A DNA stretch of 64,000 nt. Source: Hirundichthys speculiger. Its lineage: Eukaryota; Chordata; Actinopteri; Beloniformes; Exocoetidae. The notes beneath the pieces were generated by a model. The model was not told the DNA's origin and did not search any database. It saw only the letters and a program-made list of their open reading frames with translations. The DNA is taken from the NCBI GenBank assembly GCA_018398805.1, contig JAGFBZ010000694.1, forward strand, positions 62,001 through 126,000, read 5' to 3'. Position 1 is the first letter of the stretch. Every line of letters starts with the position of its first letter. The position numbers and the translations under genes are program-made. Positions 11,801 through 26,800 of this stretch are shown one piece after another.

Positions 11801-14800
11801 GTTCTTTAGACATTTGTACAGCAATTAAGAATATTGCGATAATATCGTAAACCGTGATAATTTGGTCACTATAATCAAGATATCACATTTTCCATATCGT
11901 TACATCCCGAATACGTGCATGTGCTCAATCGAGCGTGCGTCCAACCGCCACGGCGGTGTGAAAATATTTCGCCGTGTGCGTTTCCTCGCTGCCTCCGACG
12001 ACCACAAAAGGTGAATCACGTGCAGCGACGCTACGTTCCACTGTGGCGGCAGACGCACGGGGCCGACTGCTTCCTGCCCGTGGTCAGTGCGCGACTGAGT
12101 GTGCGGACTCACCTCGCAGTGGTAACACTCCACGTGGTAGTCCTTGTCCATGGAAACGACCCGGATGGTCTCCTCAGAGCCCTGCAGGAGCAGAACGCAC
12201 AGTCAGACCTCCGTTAGACCACCAGCCCCATTCAGATGATGATCTTTTTCTTTTTGCTTCTGAACTCGGATAAAACAGAGGTTATTGTCTTTGGTCCCAA
12301 ACACCTGAGGAATGGATTAACTGGGTTTACGCTGGCTTCCAGCACAGCTGTGAAAAACCTTGGAGTCATTTTTGATCAGGATATGTCATTTAAGCAGCAT
12401 ATTAATCAGGTTTGTCAGACTGCCTTTTTTCATCTCCAAAATATTGCCAAGATTAGGAGCATCCTCTCCCTGGGTGATGCCGAAAAATTAATCCACGCGT
12501 TTGTTAGCTCTAGACTGGATCATTGTAATGCGTTGTTAGCAGGATGTCCGAAAAGCTCGCTGAATAGCCTCCAATTGATCCAGAACGCAGCAGCGAGGGT
12601 GCTGACAGGAATTCGTTAGCGAGATCACATCTCTCCCGTGTTAGCCTCCCTCAATTGGCTTCCCGTGAAATTTAGAATTGAGTTTAAAATTCTGCTTCTC
12701 TCATATAAGGCCCTTAATGGCCTAGCTCCGCGCTATTTACAAGACTTGATAGCATGTTATGCTCCTAATAGAGCTCTCCGCTCTCAGAGTGCAGGATTAC
12801 TCGTCGTTCCTAGAATATCTAAAAGTAGGTTTGGAGGACGGGCCTTCTGCTACCAGGCACCTTTATTCTAGAACCAGCTACCAGTTTGGGTTCAGGAGGC
12901 TGACACCACCTCCATCTTTAAAACTAAATTGAAAACATTTCTGTTCAGTAAAGCCTACAGTTAGTTTAAACTATAGAGTGTAGGGGCTAATAGTTATAGC
13001 TATAGTTGTAGGAGCTCAGACTAGAGTAGCTTGTCTTAATCACAGCTTCGTCATAGCTATGCTGCTATAGGCCTACGCTGCAGGGGGACACCAACATGAT
13101 CTGCTGAGTGGTGTCTCCACTACTTTTCTCCTTTTTCTTCCCTTTCTTCTTCCCTTCCTCCTCCTCCAGCTCATTCATAATTAATTGGGAGCACCTTGTT
13201 ACTGTAACTGTGCTCCATATACTTTACTTTCCTGTAGTTTGTTGTGCTGTTTTGCCCCCCCCCTCCCCCCCCTTTTTCTCTCTCTCTGTATTTGCAGGCC
13301 AGAATTTCCTGGGTTTCATGCTGACTTGCAGTTCCATCCTCTGTCCATCCCGGGGTTCTCCTCCACTTGTGTTTGGGTGCCGACTGGCGTGGTGATCGGT
13401 GATCTGGTCCTCTGGCCATCTCATCCCAGTGCTGCTACTTCCATCTGTTTATGTTTATGCTTATATGGCCGTTGTATTTAGTTATTTGTGTGCTCTCCTC
13501 TCTCTGTCCTCGGTCCTCTCTCTGTCCTTCATCCTCTCTCTGTCCTGTCTCATCCCTCTTTTCTTTCTTTATCCAGCTGGTCTTCATCAGGAAGGTCCCT
13601 CCATATGATCCAGGTCCTGGTCCAGGTTTCTTCCTCTTAAAGTGGAGTTTTTTCTTGCCACTGTTTGGCTTAAAGGTTTTTTCTTCTTATGTGGGAGTTT
13701 TTTTTTACCTGCCATTATCCTTGATTTGGATTTAATATTATCATTTTAGTTAATGACATTTGCTCGGGGGTCATGATCTGGGTCTCTGTAAAGCGCCTAG
13801 AGACAACTGACATTGTAACAGACGCTATACAAATAAAATTGAATTGAACTGAAAAATCTCAGGTTTGACACCTGCAGCCGCCTTGAGTCCTCGGCCAAAC
13901 GTGCACTTGGAGCGCTTCGCTCGTACAGCGAATGACCTCTCACGGCCCACCTGTAGTCCCACGACGGCCCACCAGGGGGCCGCGGCCCACACTTTGGGAA
14001 TCACTGCTCTACAGTATATTAAAAATATGAGGAAAAACTTAAGGTGCAAATGTTTTTTTCCCCCCATTTCAATATTTCAATCCCCCCAGCAGTCGGGGGT
14101 CTCCTCCAGCTCTGGGTAACTGCAACTCTCATCTTCCTTCATGATCGTTTTAAACGTTTGATGACGCAATTGTTAGCGTGACAGCAGCGACAGCCGTGTT
14201 GCCATGTTTGATTGATTTCCTCAGATACATATCAGGCTCGTTTGTGGTGGATTTTAAATGGGGTTCGCTGGAAACCTGGAACGGTTTTGACCGTGTGTGA
14301 ACTTTGAAAGAGCGTTGTTCACAACTGCCCAAATGAACTCATTCACGCCACACGCTGGTGAAGGAGAAAGAGAGCGCGCTCAGTTCACGTTCGTGAAAAA
14401 TATGAACTAGTTTGTGAACTTTCGTTCAATGAACGCGTTCAGGTACAACACTGTCCACTACGATATCAAATTTTGGAGGTCACCGGACCTTCATCGGATC
14501 ATCACGCCTGAACATTTCAATGATGCTGTTTGTGAGGTTCACCAGCATGCTGCAGTCTCCCTCCAGCTATCTGGTGAGCCCAACATGATGGAGCTACATA
14601 CAAGGTAACACCTGGAAGACCGGGACACATGGGTGGCATGCAGTTGTACCACGCAACCTCATAAGTCAACATACATACAAACAAGCCAATCATTCCCAAA
14701 CAAACAAAAAAAAAAAAACTTGCAAAGTCTGTACCTGGGCTGGAAGGATGGGCTGGTTGCATGAGGCACACTTGGGAGCGAAAACCCTGCGATGAAAGAG

Positions 14801-17800
14801 ACGACAAAGATCACAAGCCGAGTCTCGCTGCTCTCCGTGTCGTGGAAATCAGCTGATCTCCAACTGCACGCGGTCGAGAACGGACCAGAAAAACGCCACA
14901 AACAGGAACGGCCCGCGGCGTGCCGCGCCTTTCCTGACAGAACATCCTGTCTGCAGAAGTAGCGTTCTGTGAGTGTAGCGAGCAGAGAGGCGCCCCTCCC
15001 TCCTTACGTGTGGTAGTCTTTGACGCAGTAGATGTTGTTCTCCACGTCCACGGTGAAAGGCACGCCGTCCAGACCCTCTTTACATACCACGCAGCGGAAA
15101 CAGCCGGGGTGGTACGACTTCCCGAGCGCCTGGAGGATCTAAATGCCCACGCAAGGACAGACACGCAGAAAAAAAATAACAAACAACAGTCAGATCTGGG
15201 GGGGGGGGGGGGGGGGGTGTAAAGTAAAGACATTTAAATGCATCTCTATGTGAGCTTGCTGCTTTGCATTCTGAGTTTTGAGGTTCTTACCATCTCCATG
15301 ATGAGGTGACCGCACACGAAGCACTTTTCAGCCGTCTGCTGGAAACCAGAGTACTGTGGGCGGAAACAGTGGCAGCAATTATTTTCCTGAATTTTTTTTG
15401 TGACGACAATGCAGACAGAGGGGCGTTCAGCGTTCGACACCGCGTCGACGCCCGGGAGCCACCCGCAGAGGGCGCCGCCGCGCTCTCTGCGTCGGGTTAG
15501 GGTTTTCAGGATGTTCTGGTGTGTGTTCTGTCGTTTTCTCAGGGTGCTTTCGGACCTGTGGGCCGTTTGTTTTGCTCCGATTCAGGGGCTGAATCGATAC
15601 AGTTGTTTGGTTTTTCGTTTGGGGCGTTTGTGTTCACAAGGCAACCGTCTGTAGCAGTTCAAAGCTGTTAACAAATGCCATGCGCGAACCAGCTGTTCTC
15701 TCATTGGTCAGAAGAGTTTCCTCTCTTCCTCTCTCTCTCTCACCTTACACCCCCCCCCGGAGGTTGAACCACAGTTATGAATGAGTTGTATGGCTGTAGC
15801 GATACACTAATCACGCGATACGATACACGATACTCGGCTCACGATACGATATATATCGATATTCATCTTAAGATACATTTACATCATTTTCTGAAAGATT
15901 TTAATGAGACTAAGTGATTTTGGGGACATCTCGTGAGTGCTCCAATTACTTTGTTTGAATTAATTTAACTGAAAGGTAGGTGACCGCAGACAGTGTCACA
16001 GAGAGGAGAGAAAGGTGGCCTCTGATTGGTCAATTCTACATCCGCGTCGAAGAAATGAGGAAGTACGATTCTCATTCTCCACAATACAAAGTACAGCACA
16101 TATTCTAGTAATTCATGGAGGGAAATTGCGATGAATGTGGGTCTGGATACGACCGAGACGGTGAGGAAGTGGAAAAACGCAAGAGATAGGTTTAGTAAGT
16201 TTAGCTAGTTCGTGATTGTCGCTCTTGCATTGTGGCGTGGAATAACATAGTGGAGACGCGCTTCAAAATTGAGTATAAATTGAAAGTAACTGCGCAGGGA
16301 CGCACATTTTGGATTTTTTTTATGACCGTTAACCGACGACCTTTAACGATTAATAACCGTTAACCGATAAGTTCGGGAAGTTTGGCTGCCGCGATGTTGC
16401 GCGCGTTGTCGTGGACGCATGCAGACACTTCCCGTGTATATTCTCGTGGCAATGTGTCGCCGTCAGCTTGTTGCAGAGATGCCGCCGTCACTTTTGATTT
16501 ATACTAGCGCGGTCTCCGCTATATTATTCCACGCCACAACGCAAGAGCGACAATCATGAACTAGCTAAACTTACTAAACTTATCTCTTGCGTTTTTCCAC
16601 TTCCTCACCGTCTCGGTCGTATCCAGACCCACATTCATCGCTATCTCCCTCCATGAATTACTAGAATATGTGCTGTCTTTGTAGTGTGGAGAACCAGAAT
16701 CATACCGATGTGGGTACTTCCTCATTTTTTCAATGACGTGCTCTTTTCTACGCGGAAGTAGAATTGACCAATCAGAGGCCTGTTGCACCTGTCGACACGC
16801 CCCCATTAGTTGACTGAATTACGTAGCTTAAAAACAAAATTGACCGTTAGTATTAATCGGTTAGAGTTACTAACCGAATATTAGTTATCGGTTAACAGTT
16901 AATGGTTAAACGGTTAACCATGTGCATCCCTATAACTACGGCATACTGGCGACAAGATAACTGCGACACATTGCTGTGAGAGTAAACACAGCACTTAAAG
17001 CCGGCGTTTTCCACCACTGAATACGGTCTCAAATCCTGACAAATAAAGTAGGCAATGGACTCCGTAATTTTCTGCGACCTAGGTGAAGTAGATGGAAACT
17101 GGTGGCAACAACCGCCATCACTGTCCAGTGTGGTTTGTTTGGGATCGTGCTGCAACTTCTTGGGCTAGCTCTCAGTTAGCATTACCTTGTCCGGGTGGTG
17201 ACGTTTCAGGTGGGCTCGCAGGTTGGTGGTATTTCCAGAGTACTTCACGTTTGTGTGACACAGCTTGCAAACCACCATACTTTTGTCTAAATCTTTGCTT
17301 TTTCTTTTTAAACCTGAACTGCTCCCACACATCTGCTTTAAAGCACGCAGGCGCTGGGTTTATACTCCCCGCCATTCTCCTGACTGGCTCAGCTCTAGCT
17401 GGAAGAGAAAGAAGCTTCTGGATAACCTGTTAGAAATGCTCTACAGCGACACTAGCGGCTGGAGGACTTAATGGCTCTTCCTGCCCTTTGCAGGAAGAAC
17501 ACCCGTGTGGGACACGGGGGTTTTGAAGGGAGCTTAGAATATCGATACCCGCGGCTGAAATATCAATACTCCCTGGGGAAATAAAATATCGATACATATC
17601 GCAGAATCGATAAAATCGCTCAGCCCTAATGAGTGGGTCTCGGGTCCCGAATGGAAGCGAGCCAAGACCACCTCTCCAAGGCGATCTCAGCTCGCTTGTT
17701 TTGTCCCGAATCAGAGCGCGATTGCTGTGTTCACATATACCAAACAAACTGATCTTTAGGGGGAAACGCTCCTGTTTCGGAACAAGGTGTGAAAGCACCT

Positions 17801-20800
17801 TCAGATTCGACGGTGATGCGGCGCCAGCCGTGTACACGGAGGGGCTCGAGAGCCTCCTCTTTCCGTTACAGGAAATAACAGGCAGCTCGTTTGTCTTCAA
17901 CCTGGAGCTCAGGCAGATAATGAAGATGACCATCTGCGGCTCACAAACCCCCCCCCCCAGGGTCATGACCTGATGACATGGAGGAGACAGCTAGAAGGTG
18001 GAGGTGGAGAAAATCACTCAGAAACAACCATCTGCCACCCCCCCCCCCCCCCCCAAAAACACCCCTGGGGTGACGGGGGGGCAGACAAGTCGGGTCTCAG
18101 CCGTGGGAGAGAGGAGGAAGGAGATTGGTCGAATCCCATCACCTGACTTCAGCATACGAGAGGAAAAAATAAAAAAACAAAAAGGGGAAATGTGGTGATT
18201 CTTAACAGTTCACAAAGTTAAACTTGAAGGGGAAGCTGCCCATAAACAGGAAGCATTTTCAGCAGATGAGACCATGTATTACAAGTTCATCTGAATTACA
18301 AAGCTGTTTACTGGAACTTCTGTGAGCCGCCCAGCCCCCCTCCCCCTCGCCGCCGCCTCATGTGGGCATATGCCGTCTCTCCCTGCTCAGTAACATAATA
18401 ACGTAAAAGAGGTAGAGTACAAATAATCAAAAACAATTTCTATCAACATTTAACTTGAGCATCATGAATATTTCTGACTGCACGCGGGGGTTCAGGCCGT
18501 GAGAGGCGTTAACCTGAAGCAGATGGACCGGGGGCCTCGGCGCTACAGCTGTCCAGCGCCCCTCCCACACCTCTCAATTGTTCGGCGCTTCGCAGGGGTG
18601 AAGGAGCTCCTCGGGGGACATTTGGTGAAAATTAGTTTGAGTCGTGGGGGTCGGGCGAAGAAGGCTGGTCCGTATGGAGGGTTGCGGGATTTAGCTCTCC
18701 TCTCTGTTCCACGTGCAACTCCTGTCACGCCACGATGAAGCGGCGGCACGGCGGCGCGCCCATCACAGAGCGCGCTCAGCAGCATCGAGCACAGGGGGGG
18801 AGGTGGAGGGAGGTGGGGGAGGGGGGTGAACTCACCAGAAAATCTTCCTCGCAGTAAACCTTGCCGTTGACGTTGTAGAAGGCCTTCCCTCGCAGCCGCC
18901 TCCCTGGAAAAGAAGCACAAATTAAATCCCCCATCCTCTGGTTGAAAACCACGACCACCGACTGGCTGCACCATCAAAAGCACCAGGAGCTTTAAGTGGA
19001 GATTTCAAGGGTTACTTATGCATTTCTTTTTAAAGTCTGGTGGTACAGAGGGCTGATGAGTCATTAGTGTCTTACCTGCAGCGGGCACCTCTTTCACCAC
19101 CTTTGACAACTCAAATTGTGCGTTTTTACACCGTAATAGTTCTGCAGCAGATGCATTTATGTCACATCACTGCGGCACCAGAGGGTCACTGTATATTCTG
19201 TCACTATGGCAGCGGTGTCAGATTCAGTTTCACTGAGGGCCACATCAGCATCATGGTTGCCCCCGAAGGGCCAGATTGACAGCATGAATGTAACAAAATG
19301 CAATATAAATGAAAATAAATTAAACTACACCTTATTATAAATGTTAAATAATAGTTTCTATATTTATAATGTATTCAAGTTTCAAATATTTAAGTCATTT
19401 ATTATATTAAACTCAGGGTTTGTGGTTGTAAGAGTATCCATTACCTTGGTTTCAGAAGCAGGAGCGGTTCTTTGTTTTTCTTGCAGGCTAAATTTAGCAT
19501 ACTTAGCTCCGTGTTTGCTGTCAAAATCCCGACATAGATTAAACTCTTTAACAGCTGACACACATTACACAAAAGTTATACTTTTTGTGCATCAATTTTT
19601 CTTTTCTTGGACATGTTGAGGTTAGTTTGTAGAGGTTTTTCTTAAGTCCATCAGTTCTGAATAATCGTTTTGCTCATAGCTACCGTTATCGTTGTGGGTA
19701 GCGACGAAATGCATGATGGGAGATGTAATTTATTGTCAATATGCGCTTTAAAGCGGGGTAAGCTTATTTTAAGTTTTAAAATATTGGTTTGAAATTTAAG
19801 CCAATAATGCCCAAGCTCTTGAGGCCACATGAAACGACGTGACGGGCCACATTTGGCCCGCGGGCCTTGTGTTTGACACATGTGCTCTATTGCGTGGTGA
19901 GGGTTGTTGCATGTTGCAGCAATGTGTTGCAAAACGGACCGTGCAGAACTGTCGAATGCAAAAAGTGTCCCTGACCCTCCAAACTGGGAGCTCTGTAACC
20001 GCTGTCTACTGCAGGTAAAGCACCAACTACTCAGCAGCTGGTTCACACGACCCAGATAAAATAAAACAAAACAGAACATCCCTTTGATGCAGAAACAATC
20101 CCCACCTTTGAGGCATCAGACACCATGACTGAGTTTCACGTTCCAGCTGCGTGAACTTTTTAAAATAAACGAAATGTTCATTTTGTTGTAAAAAAAAAAA
20201 AAAAAAAAAAAAAAAGGAGAAAAAAACATAACGTCGCTGGTAAACAGAAGATTAGAGGAAGTGAGGAGAAGGGTGGAGGGGAAGCAGCTGTGACAAGCGA
20301 GTCGTGAACTTCACCTTCCACACCAGATCACCTCACCAGTCCAGCCACTGGGCCACCAGGTTTCTAGCATAAATGTAAAAGTATTTCCATAGAGCACCCG
20401 CTTCTGTGGCGAAGGCCCCCCTTAAATTCTCCTCGATAAAGTTTCAACGGAAAGTCTTCTTCCATCAGGAGCATCTAATGGAGTTTAGTGTTCCCGTCTC
20501 ATTTATTTGAGAATTCAAAAATGTCATCAAAGTCGTGTAAAAAAAAAATAATAATTGCAGACGGACCTCCTACACAACCCCAGAGTACCTGGGAGCTGTC
20601 AAACAAATGATACCGTCAAGAATCGTAAGCTGGAGCAGGTCAAGGTCGTGAACACATCTGAATCTTTTCAAACCGGTCCTGTTTAAAAATGCACCACGTG
20701 TCATTTTCGTGGCCCGTTCCGGTTTCTGATTTTCTGACCCACTGACAAGAGTTCTGATCGTCTCAGAACCGTAATTGGCCGCCATAATAAACCGCTGAAA

Positions 20801-23800
20801 CTTTGGTTTCCCATTTACAGTGAAAAACCTCCACATGAAAGAACAACTCACCCCGAAGCGCTAACTGACGAGTAGGGGTGCACGATAACTATCGGGCCGA
20901 TAACAGGAAATTATGACGTCATTCCGATAAGTCCGAATATCACGACGAATAGCCCCGATAACATATATATTTTTGTCAACACGGCAGTGCCTCTGAGTCT
21001 TGAATGATCGGCAGTGAATGTTATGTTCAAGTTACATTGGCATAATCAGAAAAATGATTTCTCAGTAAGGAAAATCAAGAATACCCCCTCATGTCAGAAA
21101 ACAACTCGTTAACTCGGTCATCATTTTAGTAGTTGCTAACTTGAATTGATATTCGCTGTATTTTCCCACATGTTACACATAAAAAATAGAAAAAATAGAA
21201 AAGGCTGAAAGAACGACTAGCAAACGAGGGAACCAAAAATAGTTTTGACTTTTTTTTTTTTATAATGAAAACTACTGTCAAGCCTTTCAAACATTTTCAT
21301 AAAGCTATCAAACAAACCTATTTGATATCTCACATTAACTTAAATAAGGTTCATTACTGACTGATATAAAAAATAAAGGCTCCTTGAACTGATGGAAATA
21401 CATGCATCAGAATTACTAACTGAAAAAATTCATTCCTAAATGACAATAAAAAATAATGCACAGGTCATAATGTACTGACACAAGTTAGACTTGTCTGTGT
21501 AAATAAACTGAAAAAGTGGACTCCATAGTAACAAAAAATTATGTTTAAAGGATTTTGGCTTGTGGTTCCATTCAAATGAATGCCTTTAATTAAAGTAAAT
21601 GAGGTTTAGTAGTTTTTTTTTTTTTTTTTTTTTTTTTTAATCTCATGGAAGCTTTAGATGAAAGAGATGATGGAGAGGAGAGGAGAGGGACTTGGTGTTG
21701 GCTTGCTCATGTTAGCTCATGTTAGCATGATTTCAAAACTCCATGGAAGTGATGGTTATGTTTCAGGTGGCTGATCGGGTTTGACGTATTAAAGCTTGTG
21801 TTATTTTTTCCTCCTTCGCTTGGAGCATTTGTCACAAATAACCAGCGAACTATCTTCTTCTGAAACTTTAACCAAGTTCCATGCAGTCGCCTATATGTTT
21901 TTTTTTAATCAAAGCACTGTGCTGCAGGCTGCATTCAAGGTGTAATGTCAATTCCTCCGTTCCCTCATTTGCTAGTCGTTCTTTCAGCCTCTTCTATTTT
22001 TTCTACTTTGTATGTGTAACATGTGGGAAAATACTGCGAATATCAATTCAAGTTAGCAACTACTAAAATTATGACCGAGTTAACGAGTTGTTTTCTGGCA
22101 TGAGGGGGTATTCTTGATTTTCCTTACTGAGAAATCGTTTTTCTGATTATGCCGAAGTCACTTGAACATAACATTCACTGCCGGTCATTCAAGGCTCAGA
22201 TCGGGGCTATTCGTCATGATATCGGACTTATCGAGATGACGTCATAATTTCCTGTTATCGGGTCGATAATTATCGTGCACCCCTATTATTAATTATAAAT
22301 TTAGGGAGAAAAAAAAACATGTCCGCATCAGCTGGAGGCCGACTGCACAGACGGATCCACGAAAACACGCCTCCGCCGCAGCGAGGCCTGGTTCAACACG
22401 CCGGGCTTCAAACTCAAAGCGTGAAGGCTGAATTCCTCCGGCTGAGCCCTCATTCATCAGAATCCAAGTTTGGATCGAATCTGAAAAGGAAGTCCTGCTG
22501 CAGCCCCCCCCCCCCGCCGTGCATCTCACAACAGCCCGTCCATTCAAATTCACTTAAAAGCAGTTGTGTCTCTTTGGCAGCACGGTGACTTCCCCCGAAG
22601 CTGGCAGATGAAAAAAAAAAAAAACAAGGATCTCATAAATCTGACGGATTAGTCAGATTTAATTTTCATCCTGATGTTGGTTTTATGGGCGTCGCAGCAC
22701 AGAAGCCATGCGCCTCCTAACTCTATTTTTTTTTTCTAAATGTATGCAACTACCAATTGATGGTGAGGCATCACCCTTCACATGAACGGCCGGAGCTGCA
22801 GAGGAATGTCGTCCACACAATAGGTGAGACTTTTAAGACTTTTTAGGCCGAGGAGCGATTAGCATTTTGGGCAGCGAGGAGACGACAGGAGCCGCGGGAC
22901 CGAGGAAGACGTGGACGGGGACGCGGAGGCTGGTCCGTGCCGGTCCGTGGCCTCTGCTCTGGAGTTTGGGGTCTGGACGGCGAGCACAAAGGCTCCAGTG
23001 CTGATGACTGTGTGGAGCGCTGCGAGGGGAGCGGGCCGCCTGAGCAAACGGGGACATTCCTTCTGCCTGAGGTCACTAGCTGGTCCCATTCATCCCCCCC
23101 ACACCTACCCAGCACCCACTTCCCTCACGGAGAAAAGGAGGGGGAGGGCTCAATGCCTTCTTCTCTCCCCTCTGGCCTTTTGTCACCAGACAGCGCTCGC
23201 GGCGAGACCGAGCATCCTCGCGGCACCGCGAGAAATCGGGCCCGACCGTGCCCCCCCCCCCGGTTAGGTGACGTGGTTTGAAATTAAAGTGCAGTCAGAC
23301 ACGATTCGAAAAGGTGATAAAATCAAAAGCTCTGCTGATTGTGATTATTTTTAGCCTCACTTTTTTCCAATTTGAAGCTAACGTGTAAAAACATGCTTCG
23401 CTGAGACGGGACCGACGGGGACGAAAACCAAATACTGTCCATTTAGCAGACACTAAAACTAACCCGGTTGGTCGCAGGCCCAAATCCAGTCAAACGTCTT
23501 TAATAACGAGATATAACGACGGAGGGATTTCTCCTCCCCTCGCTCTGGTCACGTTTTCGCCCAGCGCTCAGCGGCCGTGACCTCTGACCTCTCCATTGTT
23601 GGGTGGATGTAATATCTGGTCCAAGAAACGGACCTCTTTCTGCTCACGGCTCCATTGTGAATGGGGGGGGGGGGGGGTGTTGCCATGGAAATAAGCATTG
23701 GTCTTGTGAAAGGACTGATGTGTCATCACGGCCAAGGTATTATCTGGCGAAAGATCTCCTCCGTTGTACGCCAGCACGCGGGTCGGCGGCCAGTTTAGTG

Positions 23801-26800
23801 GGAGGAGCTTCCCTCTGCTTTCAGGTCCGTGGAGTTTATTTTTGTGTTTCTATCCCACTGAAGCTTGAATCACAGTCTTGCTGGTCTCTCATGTGTCTGC
23901 GAGACTCGTCTCTGGACTCCCAAAGCCACTTTTCCACAGCAGGAACTCAATTAATGACCAATAGCAGAATAATAGGAGATCCCGCTTGCATCATAAAGCT
24001 GAAGAACGTTTATTTTACAGGTGGAAAGAGGAGTCGGCTCCTTAATGCTGTCGGACTATTCAGCTCGCTCTTTGCGCCAAACTGCTTTTGCTTTAATTAA
24101 GTTCTTCACTTTTACACGTTTTGTGAGTGGCATGTGCGTCGCGGCGATCGGCGCCGTTGCCTCACAGCTAGAGAGGTCCTTTCCAGGTGGAGTTTACGCG
24201 TTCCCACTAGGGGTGAAAAGATTAACCGATCTGAATCGGTTATCGGTCTGTGACGTATGAGATCTGAGTGCATCGGTCAATGGAAAACTGGATCGGTAAA
24301 AATGCACTACGAACGGTCCGATGTCCCATATTTACGGCCATGAATCGGTTTTCCTGAGGTCCAGCAACCCAGACCTGCCATTGTTGTGCCAACGGGCGCG
24401 TCAACTCTCACGAGTTTTACCTGTGAGAGTCGTGACGTCAGCTATGTAGCTGAGAGAGCAGCTAGCAACATGTCAGACATCGAAGATGAAATATACAGCG
24501 CTCCTCACCACTGGTTAATGTAGGTAGGAAATGTGAACGTACGCTCATCTGTCTCATCCCCGGCGTGGATTTTCACTTAGAAGATGAGCAAGTGTACTGC
24601 AATCACTGCAATGCAAATTACAAATACAATTAATCGACAACGACAATGATGTATCACTTGAACAACGCGCATCCAAGCCTTGTAAAGGACGGTGGAGGCG
24701 GTTCATCTCTATCTCAGCCTAGCCTAGCCTAGCCTAGCCTCAACTCGGTGTTAGCATGGACCAGAAGGAGCTGCAGCGCACATCGAGCACACAACAAGCG
24801 CATCTTTTTAAGAAACAAAAAGCCTGAAATACTGGTGCCTTAATATAATGCAGTCCTTCTCAAATAGTGGGGCGCGACCCCTTGGGGGGGCACTGTGCAA
24901 TGCCAGGGGGGGCACGTGTGACCCCAGGGAACATGTTTTTTTTTTTGCCATACTGGAATAAAGTGTAATTGCACACATACTCCAGTAAGGGGCAGTGGCG
25001 CTCTCATTGTCCCAGTGGTTTCAGGGAGTATTATTGTGTCAGGTTTTTTGCGGGTTTTTTGCACAGACATGTATGCACGCAGCACAGAGCAGGAGATATG
25101 AAGTGATACCACTCAAGAGACGCCCGGGAAAAATATTTAACAGGGATGAAAACAAAGACGGAGAGAGACGGAGATAATGACACAAACGAAAGTCACCAGA
25201 AAGTTAAGACGAGGAAATATGACGATGCTGATGTAGCGCTGCTTCACTGTGACTACGGTGGGATTGATGCACTTTAAATCTTTACAGACTAAAAAACTAT
25301 TTTCATAAAGTTAATCTTTGTTATAAGTTGATCTATATTTTTTTTTTTTGTTCCCCTTAATGTTAATAAGGATACGCTGTTATGCAGAGGTGTACTTACA
25401 ATAATTTTATAGACAAATTGTACTATTTATAGTCGCAGTGGGGAGGAGGGGGGGCGCGAAATGTTTTCTTCTTCCTCGGGGGGGGGGGCGCAGCAGAAAA
25501 TAATTGAGAAGCACTGACATAATGGGATATAAATTGCCCTAGTTAAGTAGTCTCCTCGATATCTCTTCTTTTATTATCGTTGTTTTTTTTAAAGAAAAGA
25601 AAAAGGAAATGTCTGTTACGTTATTCTCGACCACGAACATCCGGGCCACTGAACACATCTGAGCATGCGCGGGCCATAACAACCAGGCCATAGCAACCAG
25701 GCCAAAGGGGAAAAAAACGTAATGCCGATATCGAGAATAATTGTGATAGTTTTCAATATAAAAATGTTAATGATTAATCGATTATTAATCATGAATTCTC
25801 CCGACGATCGACAAATAAATCTTTTCTGAATGCCCATCCCAAGTACACATGAATGAAGAACGTTGGTCTGACTGGAATAATGGATCAATCTGACCTGATT
25901 GGTTCTGGACAGGTTTACTGACCGTCCAAGTGTCATTTAAAGGGCTGATTTCTGAAGCGCTCAGTTTGCTTATTAGGGCAATTATATGATAATTAAATTT
26001 AAAAAAATATCTCCCGACTCCGACCTCCTCAGATCTACACGATTCACGTAGGTCACCATTTTTGACTTCAAAACGGCACATTTCGCTGAAAGGTGAGGGA
26101 TTTTCATGCCTGAAGTATTAGTTATTCAGCTTTTTGTGATTAGAGTTACAAGCATCAAAAAGACATGTTGAATTTAACATGCTATTTTCTATAACTGCTT
26201 ACTAAAGTTCTGGATCCATGTATCTTGTTGTCAGTGATGTTTTACTGTTGAAGTTCACCAGTGACTGAATCACTAGTCATTCTGAATTTTTGCCTTTAAT
26301 AGGCAACTTAATTGTTTCATAACAACTACTTTTAATTTTGATATCTAACCTCAGCCTTATTCTCAGTGTATTCTGACATTAGCAGGAATAATTAAACTTT
26401 GTGCCATTTTTATCTTTTATTTTCTGTTAAGGGGAAAGTAAGAATTGAATTTTAAATATGAGCAGAGTTTTGCAAACCTGTGAAGTGAGGCACACCAGAT
26501 TGGGAGTTTTGCGTTTCATAATGTAATGTCAATTATCCCCCCAGGTATATTGTAAAGGCTTAAGTTAATGTCTGAATTTATGTTCAGTAGGCCTGGTGTA
26601 CTGTCTCTTGGACATTAAATAAACAAAAGAATACTATTTTGAAATTAAATTTGTGTTTCTCTTTTTCTTCTCAGTAATAAAGCAAAATAAGTAGTTGGGG
26701 TTAAATTGTCAATTTTTATTGAATCGTACTGAATCGAATAGTTTACTGTTTTTTATGAATCGTCCCTGAATCGGATCGATTTGTGAGTGAAAATTCACAC

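Larger units (their letters stand above)
15789..17628 (-). mobile_element. 1.84-kb hAT element with transposase relic and nested insertion
   Basis: Ends TATGGCTGTAGCGATACACT and AAAATCGCTCAGCCCTA, flanked by ATGAGTTG and ATGAGTGG (7 of 8 match). A shorter relative is at 37476-37896. On the minus strand it keeps a BED finger and the hAT N-terminal domain, interrupted by a nested element between about 16000 and 16935. Confidence 0.8.

Noticed and set aside
17430..17966. 178-codon minus-strand frame
   Set aside because: Partly runs through the end of the hAT at 17628; composition random.
23603..24100. 165-codon plus-strand frame
   Set aside because: Passes through a G-run and has no similarity or conserved pattern.
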